DNA from: Granulicella rosea
GTDB taxonomy: Bacteria > Acidobacteriota > Terriglobia > Terriglobales > Acidobacteriaceae
Direction: 5' to 3'
Assembly (NCBI RefSeq): GCF_900188085.1
Contig: NZ_FZOU01000005.1
Span: 248,001 to 312,000, forward strand
DNA: 64,000 bases
A program made the translations under genes and the position numbers. Below the pieces are notes generated by a model. The model saw only the letters and a program-made list of their open reading frames with translations. It was not told the DNA's origin and did no database searches. Shown here in pieces: positions 1 to 6,180 of this stretch. Each line of letters begins with the position of its first letter. Within the stretch, counting starts at the first letter, position 1.

Positions 1-1017
1 CTGCTGGTCGTGCAGCAGCGCTATATTATTGCCGATCAGCTCCTCGGCGCCATACCAGAGCATGCGCGCGGCGGCGGGGTTCACGGCCGTGATCGTGCCG
101 TCCAGATCGGCAACGATGATGCTGAAGGGCGAGCTGGAAACGATGGCCTTATTGAAGGCAAGCGCGCGCTTCATCTCCTGGTTGGCCTGCTTCAACTCGC
201 TGAGGTTCGCGGCCGAAACGGCGACGCCGTCCTCCAGCTTGACCGCGTGGATGCGGCAGAAGGCGGGAACGCCCTTCGAGCGCAGGGTGGACGCGGTCGT
301 CTCGACGACGAGAGGACGTCCGGTTTCGACGACCGAGCGCAGTTGCGCCATGCGGCCATCCTGATAGACGTTGGGGAAGAGCTCGCCGAGGCGGGCGCCC
401 AGCAGACGTTCGCGCGGCTGGCCGATCATCGTCTCCGCGTTGCGATTGATGAAGGTGAAGCGAAAGTCGAGCAGCTCGCCCGTGGCGTCGCGCACGCTTT
501 CGAACATGAAGATGGCATCGAGACTGCTTTCGGTCGTGGCCGCCAGTCGCGCTTCGCTGGCCGCGCGCTTGGAGGCCAGACGCGCAAGCCGCTGGATGCC
601 GCGGAAGTAGACCGGCAAACCCAGCGCCGTGAGCGCCGCCGCGGCAGCGCCAAAAATCTGCAGCAGGTTGACGACGACGAGGGGAACCTCGCCAAAGCTG
701 CGCGAACGAGCCATGTGCCCGAGAATTTCGGCCACAAGCGCCACGCCGAAGGCCCCGACGACCCAGTTCGAGGGCAGCAGTTTGCGATTGCGATAGAGAA
801 AGACCGCCAGCGCCAAGGCCAATGCGAGATAGGCCATCCAGGCCAGCATCTCCTCGGTGCGGTGTACGCGCGGGTTGACCGGTCCGCCGAAGAGACCGCC
901 ATCGCGCCAGCCGTCGAAGAGAAGCCGGGCGAAGATCATAAGGCCGCCAGCCGCGCAGGCGAGACGGAGCAGCAGGGTCTGATTCCGAGTTATGAATTGC
1001 CTCATCCTGAAACTCAT
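1..1017 (-). CDS. Membrane-anchored PAS-domain sensor protein, C-terminus beyond the window
   Basis: This frame is open from an ATG at 1017 to the window edge (339 codons, no stop), so the C-terminus and any output domain are missing. The start has a GAGGT Shine-Dalgarno a few bases upstream; a second in-frame ATG at 1005 has none. The N-terminal 140 residues contain four hydrophobic segments (about 13-33, 53-70, 80-98 and 110-135), suggesting a membrane sensor module. Two PAS-like domains follow: one from about 155 to 270, including FRFTFINRNAETMIGQPRE, and a second near 290 (IIVADLDGTITAVNPAAARM) that runs to the edge. Such proteins usually end in a histidine kinase, GGDEF or phosphatase domain, which cannot be seen here. 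The frame is open on the strand opposite to a shadow frame covering 10-1104. Confidence 0.8.
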   Translation of the reverse strand, partial: MSFRMRQFITRNQTLLLRLACAAGGLMIFARLLFDGWRDGGLFGGPVNPRVHRTEEMLAWMAYLALALALAVFLYRNRKLLPSNWVVGAFGVALVAEILGHMARSRSFGEVPLVVVNLLQIFGAAAAALTALGLPVYFRGIQRLARLASKRAASEARLAATTESSLDAIFMFESVRDATGELLDFRFTFINRNAETMIGQPRERLLGARLGELFPNVYQDGRMAQLRSVVETGRPLVVETTASTLRSKGVPAFCRIHAVKLEDGVAVSAANLSELKQANQEMKRALAFNKAIVSSSPFSIIVADLDGTITAVNPAAARMLWYGAEELIGNNIALLHDQQ

Positions 1018-1439
1018 ATGTACCTCGGAAGCTCATATGGGGCAGGCTGGATTCCTGCGCTGGATGCGTCAGGTAACCCTCCTCCCCGTGGCGGACCGGG
1101 CTGAGGCCGGAGGTTCAAACAATTCCAACGACCCTTACAGCATTACCAAAGTTACGGCAGCTTGAAAAGGTAAATCGCTTGTGTTGCACAAAAAACGATG
1201 CAATCGGCGCCAATTTCCGCACTGTTCCTGCTGGAAGTTCGATCATACAACGGTCGCTGCGCGAAATGGACGAAGATCGGCGCGGTGGCTGGGGTCGCTA
1301 TGTATGACGAAGGTTACCTTCAGTGTGATCTGCACAGCGCAAGACGCGAAATTCTCGCAACCTTTATATAGACACCATAAAGACAGATGCCGGGAGAGCC
1401 GGCCAATAACTCCGACCGTCTCTACCCGGTTTGCTTCGC
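1018..1439. other. Intergenic region without a recognisable gene
   Basis: About 420 bases separate the PAS sensor start from the Ro60 stop. I see no supported gene. A GC-rich hairpin at 1389-1403 (GCCGG stem, 5-base loop) lies about 35 bases past the Ro60 stop and could be a weak terminator for that operon. A small palindrome sits around 1308-1320 (GAAGG/CCTTC). The promoter of the PAS gene must lie in the right half of the 1018-1200 stretch, but I could not assign boxes with confidence. Confidence 0.5.
1389..1403 (-). terminator. Possible weak terminator hairpin of the Ro60 operon
   Basis: A 5-bp GCCGG/CCGGC stem with a 5-base loop lies just downstream of the Ro60 stop. On the transcribed strand it is followed by a mixed T-rich stretch, not a clean T run, so intrinsic termination is uncertain. 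Confidence 0.3.
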
Positions 1440-2765
1440 CTATGCGTTCGCCCGAGCCGCCGCCTGCTCGAACTCACGGATGTATCCCACGACGGCCTCG
1501 CTCCAGCCATCGATGTGCGTCCACGGCCCGTAGCCGACGCCGTTCCGCGCGCTGGCTACGTTGATGATGTACCCACGGCCCTTCGGCGCGGGCACACGGT
1601 CGTGCGACTGCTCGTCCGTGATGACCACGATGCGGTCGTACCGCTCGCGGACCTCGGCCAGCGCGGCGCCGAGGTTGGTCCCGCCGTGCGGCTGGCTGAT
1701 CTCCATGGCGTCGCGCAGGGCGAATCCACGGCGAGGCGGCACGGCGACGGCGCCGATGGAGAAGGTGTAGATGCTCACCGTCTCGGCCAGCTCGCGCAGC
1801 AGAACCGCCAGCCCGTAGGCCGCGTCGGTACGGAGCATCTCCGACCGCGCGGAGAGCGGGTAAACCATCGAGCCGGAGACGTCGACCAGCAGCACGGTGT
1901 GACCCGGCAGACGATCCGCATCGCCAAGCGAACGGAACATCGCTCGCTCGAGCGCCGGCTCCCACTGCGGCGCGTACCGAGCCGCCGCCAGGAAGCGGAA
2001 CGGCAGCACGCGGTCCGTCCGCATCTGGTCGAGCGCCTCCGTCACCAGCTCTCCGGGGACGTCCGCGGCCTTCATGTTGCGAAGGTTGCGCAGCAGCGCC
2101 AGAGCTCCGAGCCTGCGCTCCGCGAGCAGCCGCTCCCAATGCATACGCTTGTCGCCGCCGGCGGACAGTGCGACCTCCCAGGTGTCGGGCGTCGCAAGCT
2201 CGCCGGCGATCAGCCGCTTCCACAGCGCGGCCTGGGCGGCGTCCACGGGCTTCGCGTGGCAGAGAAAGAGCACATCGCGCAGACGCACGGCGTGGGCGCG
2301 GTCGTACTTGGCCAGCGCGTACTCGTCGAACTTCGTGAACGCAGCCGCGAGCCCTTTCTTCACTTGTCCGGAGAGCGGCGTCTTGCCCTCGGCCCAGTAG
2401 ATGGCGAGGAACTCGGCGAGCTCGTCCGCACGCTGGATGACGTGCGCCAGCGTCTGCGCGACCAGCGCGCGATGCGTCGTATAGCGCGCCATCTCACGCA
2501 CCAGCAGCAGCGGGACGTGGCGCAGCTTCATCGCCGTACGCGCCTCGACCGCAAGCGCGGCCACCTTCGCGGCCTCGACCCGGGGAACGAGCTCGCGGAT
2601 GCGAGCCGCGATCGTCTGGCCGCTCTCGTAGAACTCGCTCTCCCAGAGCATGCAGGCCAGCACGCTGCGGCGCAGAGCCGCCTCGTCGGTGATCGTTGCC
2701 GCCGGCGCGCCCTCATGGGTTCGGAGCTTCGCAAATACATTCAGCTTCAGTACATTCAACTGCAT
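1440..2765 (-). CDS. rsr: Ro60 ortholog (TROVE-domain RNA-binding protein, Rsr)
   Basis: This 441-residue protein matches the Ro60/Rsr family: an N-terminal alpha-helical TROVE module (about 1-270) followed by a von Willebrand A-like domain. The MIDAS residues are visible: DVSGSM at 295-300, Thr363 in GGTNLGA and Asp384 in VITDEQ. Ro60 is a ring-shaped cytosolic protein that binds Y RNAs on its outer surface and the 3' ends of structured RNAs in its cavity; bacterial Rsr works with PNPase in RNA turnover. ATG 2765 is chosen because AGGAGGT lies six bases upstream; a GTG sits immediately before it. The gene is last in a leftward unit that starts near 4006 and contains five candidate Y-like RNAs and one small protein. 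No rtcB gene is present in the window. Confidence 0.92.
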   Translation of the reverse strand: MQLNVLKLNVFAKLRTHEGAPAATITDEAALRRSVLACMLWESEFYESGQTIAARIRELVPRVEAAKVAALAVEARTAMKLRHVPLLLVREMARYTTHRALVAQTLAHVIQRADELAEFLAIYWAEGKTPLSGQVKKGLAAAFTKFDEYALAKYDRAHAVRLRDVLFLCHAKPVDAAQAALWKRLIAGELATPDTWEVALSAGGDKRMHWERLLAERRLGALALLRNLRNMKAADVPGELVTEALDQMRTDRVLPFRFLAAARYAPQWEPALERAMFRSLGDADRLPGHTVLLVDVSGSMVYPLSARSEMLRTDAAYGLAVLLRELAETVSIYTFSIGAVAVPPRRGFALRDAMEISQPHGGTNLGAALAEVRERYDRIVVITDEQSHDRVPAPKGRGYIINVASARNGVGYGPWTHIDGWSEAVVGYIREFEQAAARANA

Positions 2766-2808
2766 CACGCACCTCCTGCGTCACTTCACTTACAACCTTT
2801 GTAAAAAA

Positions 2809-2944
2809 TGGCCGGGGAATAAACGAGAGCGGTAGCCAGCTACCTGATTTAAGCCGAAGCTCTCCTCAGGGCAGGAATCGAACCTGCTCCTCCGCCAACA
2901 GGCGGCGCTCTACCGATGATGTATCCGCTCTCTGCGCCACCGGC
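2809..2944 (-). ncRNA. Candidate Y RNA / YrlA-like tRNA-mimic RNA, element 5
   Basis: The 5' strand (GCCGG at 2940-2944) pairs with the 3' strand at 2811-2815, followed by an unpaired T (2939) and a GG/CC pair. A perfect 8-bp helix follows (2925-2932 with 2825-2832). Inside are a CCGCC-TGTT-GGCGG hairpin (2892-2905), a perfect tRNA T-arm mimic with TTCGATT loop (2871-2887), and an acceptor-like hairpin capped by TTCG near 2852-2857. The T-arm is tRNA-like but D and acceptor parts are rearranged, so this is not a normal tRNA. The 3' strand runs into TTTTTT (2803-2808), about 40 bases before the Ro60 start, which may end or pause the transcript. Its 15-base 5' motif and its 3' motif are duplicated in element 4. 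Confidence 0.7.
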
Positions 2945-2951
2945 GCTGGAG

Positions 2952-3269
2952 TTAGTCGTCGTCCTCGTCGGCTCCGACGGTAACCTTCGTGATAAATCCT
3001 GAACCGACCTTGAAGCCGCGCGGCTTCGGCTCGCCGGGACTTACATGAATGGCTAACTTCTCCATCTGTTCCCAGTTCGGACGATTCTTATCGTAGTAAC
3101 CCGAGCACTCATGGACAGGAAACGGCAGCACCAGGTTCGGATGAACGTCGGTGCAGATCGAAACCATCTCCGACTCGCGAAAGCCGGTCATAATATGCGC
3201 GCTCGTACATGTCCTGCACAGGGACTCCGAACCAACCGGAGTACCGCCTTTGATATAGGGTCTGCCCAT
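2952..3269 (-). CDS. Small Cys-rich protein encoded among the tRNA-like RNAs
   Basis: This 105-residue protein has no family I recognise. Codons look like real coding sequence and the ATG at 3269 has an AAAGGTGAG ribosome site. It contains a CRTC pair (Cys18 and Cys21) plus two further Cys, in SICTDVHP and HECSGYYD, with a nearby His. This spacing suggests a small metal-binding (zinc-ribbon-like) fold. The C-terminus is acidic (ADEDDD). It has no signal peptide or membrane segment, so it should be cytosolic. It sits between structured RNA elements 4 and 5 in the same orientation as Ro60, only seven bases from element 5, so it is probably co-transcribed. By context it could bind or process the RNAs or the Ro60 particle, but this is inference. 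Confidence 0.75.
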   Translation of the reverse strand: MGRPYIKGGTPVGSESLCRTCTSAHIMTGFRESEMVSICTDVHPNLVLPFPVHECSGYYDKNRPNWEQMEKLAIHVSPGEPKPRGFKVGSGFITKVTVGADEDDD

Positions 3270-3309
3270 CGCTCACCTTTGTATCTCCGGCTAAGAGCCG
3301 GAATGTAAG

Positions 3310-3445
3310 TGGCCGGGGAATAAGTCGAACACAGTACGTTAGGCGCTCTACCAACTGAGCTACACAGAAGGTTCTCCGTGGCGGGACTCGAACCCGCGAC
3401 CACCCGCGTGACAAGCGAAGTAACTGTGCTCTGCGCCACCGGCCA
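3310..3445 (-). ncRNA. Candidate Y RNA / YrlA-like RNA with a circularly permuted tRNA-Val-like domain, element 4
   Basis: Closing helix: TGGCCGG (3439-3445) with CCGGCCA (3310-3316), a bulged T (3438), then GG/CC. A 9-bp inner helix joins 3423-3431 and 3327-3335. The interior holds all tRNA arms in permuted order: anticodon arm with loop TTGTCAC (GAC, valine-like) at 3403-3419, T arm with TTCGAGT loop at 3381-3397, acceptor 3' strand at 3374-3380, a 4-base linker, acceptor 5' strand at 3363-3369 (7 bp counting G-T pairs), TA, and an intact D arm at 3345-3360. The tRNA is opened between the D and anticodon arms, and its acceptor ends are joined. This matches the known idea that YrlA RNAs carry a tRNA-like module; it should not be charged as a normal tRNA. 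Confidence 0.75.
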
Positions 3446-3468
3446 GAGGGAATTTCCGCACAAAGAGT

Positions 3469-3638
3469 TCGCCCGGGAACAGTCGAAGAGAGACCAGATC
3501 ACAGACAGACTATCCACGGAATCCTGTGCTTCGGGGCGACGCCCCCATCCCGTAATATCGTTGCTGCGGCAGGCCTTCCGAGCCTGCTTCTCTGGTGGAT
3601 TGGCGGAGGAAGTATCTCTCTTCTTTCACCACGGGCGA
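3469..3638 (-). ncRNA. Candidate Y RNA / YrlA-like RNA, element 3
   Basis: Same plan as its neighbours: closing helix TCGCCCG (3632-3638) with CGGGCGA (3469-3475), bulged T (3631), GG/CC pair, then a perfect 9-bp helix (3615-3623 with 3485-3493). At 170 bases it is the longest of the five. The interior contains a perfect 6-bp hairpin GCAGGC-TCGGAAG-GCCTGC resembling a T arm with a non-standard loop, a GGGGC/GCCCC hairpin and a smaller hairpin with a bulged A. There is no recognisable anticodon arm. The closing-helix sequence is unrelated to the other elements although the pairing is kept. Confidence 0.65.
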
Positions 3639-3646
3639 TCTGCTTA

Positions 3647-3750
3647 CGTTCGGGATTGGGCGCTCAGGGGCTTGAGGGGTTCGAACCCTCAACTTACGGA
3701 TTGCTCCGTGAGTTCAGCCAGAGAAGGAACCCTGAGCTACGCCACGAACG
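3647..3750 (-). ncRNA. Candidate Y RNA / YrlA-like RNA, element 2
   Basis: Closing helix CGTTCG (3745-3750) with CGAACG (3647-3652), bulged T (3744), GG/CC, then a perfect 8-bp helix GCTCAGGG/CCCTGAGC (3730-3737 with 3662-3669) whose 5' strand looks like the start of a tRNA D arm. The interior has a 7-bp T-arm mimic with TTCGAAC loop (3672-3692) and a hairpin with a GCAA tetraloop. It lies eight bases before element 3 and eleven bases after element 1. Confidence 0.7.
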
Positions 3751-3761
3751 GGCGGATCTTG

Positions 3762-3833
3762 GCTAAGGGAACAATGGAATACAGGCTTTTAGTCGATTTG
3801 CAGTCGAGGAACCTGTACTCTTCGCCACTCAGC
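3762..3833 (-). ncRNA. Candidate Y RNA / YrlA-like RNA, element 1 (shortest)
   Basis: This 72-base element is the minimal form of the series. Closing helix GCTGAG (3828-3833) with CTTAGC (3762-3767, one G-T pair), bulged T (3827), GG/CC, and a 9-bp helix GAGTACAGG/CCTGTATTC (3812-3820 with 3777-3785). The only internal hairpin has a CTGCAAA loop, identical to a tRNA-Cys(GCA) anticodon loop, on a 4-bp stem. There is no T arm. It resembles element 4 in the inner helix, with compensating base changes. Confidence 0.65.
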
Positions 3834-4012
3834 GAAATAAACTGTGCGTGCGATGTGCGTAGGATCGTCCGCGGAGACTTAGGACCAATAGAACTGGAAA
3901 GCCCGGCGATCGCCGCAGAGAGGTGTCATCTCTGGGGACCTACGCAACGTGTTGTGCGAATTTTTATTCATCGGGCAATCTCCTACGCAGGTGTAACTTT
4001 GCCACGGTTCGC
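3834..4012 (-). other. Structured leader of the Ro60/RNA transcript
   Basis: Between the proposed start point (about 4006) and element 1 there is no gene. TGCGTAGG at 3939-3946 (as read leftwards) pairs perfectly with CCTACGCA at 3856-3863. A second copy of the same strand at 3982-3989 could pair instead, giving two alternative folds. Between them are a perfect 6-bp hairpin CAGAGA/TCTCTG with a 7-base loop and a CGGC-GATC-GCCG hairpin. This could be a sixth RNA or a regulatory leader. It lacks the T-bulge/GG signature of elements 1-5. Confidence 0.45.
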
Positions 4013-4041
4013 TTCATAAAAGCAAGTTATTTTTGTATCAA
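4013..4041 (-). promoter_or_regulatory. Sigma-70-like promoter of the RNA array and Ro60 operon
   Basis: Read leftwards, TTGATA (4036-4041) and TATGAA (4013-4018) are separated by exactly 17 bases in an AT-rich island within GC-rich sequence. Transcription would start near 4006, upstream of all five structured RNAs. The match is 5/6 and 4/6 to consensus. Confidence 0.55.
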
Positions 4042-4067
4042 TCGCAAAAATATCTATAAGTTGCTTT
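4018..4067. repeat. Imperfect inverted repeat over the divergent promoters (possible operator)
   Basis: The left arm 4018-4035 (reading AAAGCAAGTTA then TTTTTG) and right arm 4045-4067 are imperfect inverted copies centred near 4040. They cover the leftward promoter and a weak rightward -35/-10 pair (TTGTAT at 4033-4038, TATAAG at 4055-4060) for the propeller gene. This looks like a binding site for a dimeric regulator; which one is unknown. Confidence 0.45.
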
Positions 4068-4191
4068 CGACTTACTCGTCTTGGATGGACGCCGACGCCA
4101 ACACAAGACCGCCTGGAACGTGATTTTTTCCACCAGCCGTTCTCGTGGTACGCTGTGTCACCTCCTTCGAAGGATAGAGGGAACAGGCCCC

Positions 4192-6180
4192 ATGCGACGA
4201 CCGCCTACCCTGGTTCTCGTGGCTCTTCCTACCGCACTGCTTGCGGGGGCCATCGCCTTTGCCTTCATGCATGCGCAGCATGTTCTTTCTCGCGCCGGGG
4301 TAACGGCTGCGCGGCAGCATCTCTCGGTCTTCGAACTGCGTACGCTGGACCCGGCTGCGATGGCTGCGGCCAACCCCGGCTTCGAGCCGATCGCCGCACC
4401 GGCCAGCTTCGTCTCGGGCGCGTTCTTCCATGGCGATCTTTACCTCAGCGGTCCGGCTGGGCTCTACGATTACACCCCCGAAGGCGTTCTGCGCCGCGCG
4501 TGGCGCACAGGGCTCGATCTGCCTGCGGCGCCGCTGGGCGCGCTGGCGGTTGGCCGGCTGCGCGGCGCGTCTGACCGGCAGTTGCTGATCGCCACGGCGG
4601 GGGAGGGTGTGCTGATCCTCGGCCTCGACGCGCGCAATTCGCCAGAGTGGAGCCAGTTGCGCGCCGAGGATGCGGAGCTGCGCGATGTGACCGCGCTGCT
4701 CCCGCTGCCAACCGGCGAACTGCTGATCGGCACGCATCGCCACGGGCTGCAACTGTATACGGGGACCACGCTCGAACCCTTCCGGGCGGAGGTTGCGGGG
4801 CTCAATACGGCTGCGCTGCAGGTCACTTCGCTCGCCGCCGACGCTGCGGGCTTCTGGGTGGGGACGCGCAACGCCGGATTGCTGCGCGCGCATGGCGGAA
4901 CGGTGGAGCATCTCGATACGGCGGCCGGGCTGCCCGACCAGCAGGTGGACTCGCTCGCCGTCGTTGAAGGCCATGTGTATGCAGGCACGCCGCTGGGCGT
5001 GGCGGAGTTTGCAGCGAGCGGCGCGGAGACGCGGCTGGCGCGCACGCTGGCGCCCGGGATGTTTGCGCATGCGTTGGAGGCCGGGACGAAGCTGCTGACG
5101 GTAGGCACGATCGACCAGGGAGTGCGGCAGGTGGCGCTCGATGGGGCGCCGCGTCTGCGCGCGATTTCGAATGGCTTCGATCAGGCGTCGCCGGAGGAGC
5201 CGGTGCAGCAGTTCGTGACGAGTGGAGACGAGACGTATGCGATCACGCAGCATGCCGTGCTGCGCCGAGCGGGTTCGGGCTGGACCACGGCGATCGCCGG
5301 GGCGCAGGCCGCGCTGACGGACGGCAACGTCTCGGCGCTGGCGTTTGCGCCGGATGGACGCCTCTGGGTTGGATTCTTCGATCGCGGGCTGGACGTGCTC
5401 TCGCCGGCGCTCGAACGGGCGGAACACCTGGAGGACGACCGGATCTTCTGCGTCAACCGGCTGGTGCTGGACCCGCGCCGCCAGACGATGGCCGTCGCCA
5501 CCGCGAACGGACTCGTCCTCTTCGACGCGGCGGGCAAGCCGCGCCAGACGCTGACGCAGCGCGACGGTCTGATTGCGGATCATGTCAACGATATCGCCTT
5601 CACCGCGCAGGGCATGGCCGTCGCGACGCCTGCCGGCATCAGCTTCGTTGACCCCGGCGGCACGCAGAGTCTGTATGCCTTTCAGGGGCTGGTGAACAAC
5701 CATGTCTACGCGCTGGGCGTGCGCGGCGGAAGCCTGCTGGCCGGTACGCTGGGTGGGCTGAGTCTGCTGCGGTCCGAGGCGGTGGAGCGCAGTCTGACGA
5801 TCCATAACTCGGGTCTGCGTCATAACTGGATCACGGCGATTGCGCCCGGTCCGGAAGGTAGCTGGATGATCGGAACCTATGGCGCGGGCGTGATGCAACT
5901 CGTCGCGGACGGCAGTGTTCGAGCCATGGAGAACGCGACCTCCGCAACCCAGGATCTCATCATCAACCCCAACGCCATGCTCGCGACGAAGACGCACATC
6001 TATGCCGGCACGCTGGGTCGCGGGCTGCTGGTGTACACGCTGGCGAACGGCCGCTGGAGCACGTTGACGCAGGGATTGCCGTCCGAGAATGTGACGGCGC
6101 TCGCCGAGCGGGAGGGCCAGCTTTACGTCGGCACGGAGAGCGGGCTGGTGCGCATCGCGGAAGGGAAGCTCTCACGATGA
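4192..6180 (+). CDS. Membrane-anchored beta-propeller protein (two-component-regulator-propeller type repeats)
   Basis: A 662-residue protein with an N-terminal hydrophobic segment (residues 6-25, VLVALPTALLAGAIAFAFM) that should act as an anchor or uncleaved signal. The rest is a repeating beta-propeller with blades of about 40-45 residues ending in motifs such as LLIGTHRHGLQLY, FWVGTRNAGLLRA and LYVGTESGLVRI. These resemble the propeller repeats found outside the membrane in hybrid sensors, but no kinase or output domain is attached. ATG 4192 is chosen because it starts the hydrophobic segment; the upstream in-frame ATG at 4081 would add an unlikely basic leader. The stop overlaps the next gene by four bases (ATGA). 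First gene of a five-gene coupled unit ending at 18832; its specific role is unknown. Confidence 0.85.
   Translation: MRRPPTLVLVALPTALLAGAIAFAFMHAQHVLSRAGVTAARQHLSVFELRTLDPAAMAAANPGFEPIAAPASFVSGAFFHGDLYLSGPAGLYDYTPEGVLRRAWRTGLDLPAAPLGALAVGRLRGASDRQLLIATAGEGVLILGLDARNSPEWSQLRAEDAELRDVTALLPLPTGELLIGTHRHGLQLYTGTTLEPFRAEVAGLNTAALQVTSLAADAAGFWVGTRNAGLLRAHGGTVEHLDTAAGLPDQQVDSLAVVEGHVYAGTPLGVAEFAASGAETRLARTLAPGMFAHALEAGTKLLTVGTIDQGVRQVALDGAPRLRAISNGFDQASPEEPVQQFVTSGDETYAITQHAVLRRAGSGWTTAIAGAQAALTDGNVSALAFAPDGRLWVGFFDRGLDVLSPALERAEHLEDDRIFCVNRLVLDPRRQTMAVATANGLVLFDAAGKPRQTLTQRDGLIADHVNDIAFTAQGMAVATPAGISFVDPGGTQSLYAFQGLVNNHVYALGVRGGSLLAGTLGGLSLLRSEAVERSLTIHNSGLRHNWITAIAPGPEGSWMIGTYGAGVMQLVADGSVRAMENATSATQDLIINPNAMLATKTHIYAGTLGRGLLVYTLANGRWSTLTQGLPSENVTALAEREGQLYVGTESGLVRIAEGKLSR

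Noticed and set aside
3310..3445. A functional tRNA-Val gene
   Set aside because: T arm, anticodon arm and D arm are present but in permuted order with joined acceptor ends, and the transcript is enclosed in extra helices. It is treated as a tRNA mimic.
3647..3750. A degenerate tRNA pseudogene
   Set aside because: Only the T arm is tRNA-like; the outer helices match the other four elements, so random decay does not explain the pairing.
4072..5997. 641-codon minus-strand frame opposite the propeller gene
   Set aside because: Basic, repetitive translation, no recognisable family; shadow of the propeller gene.
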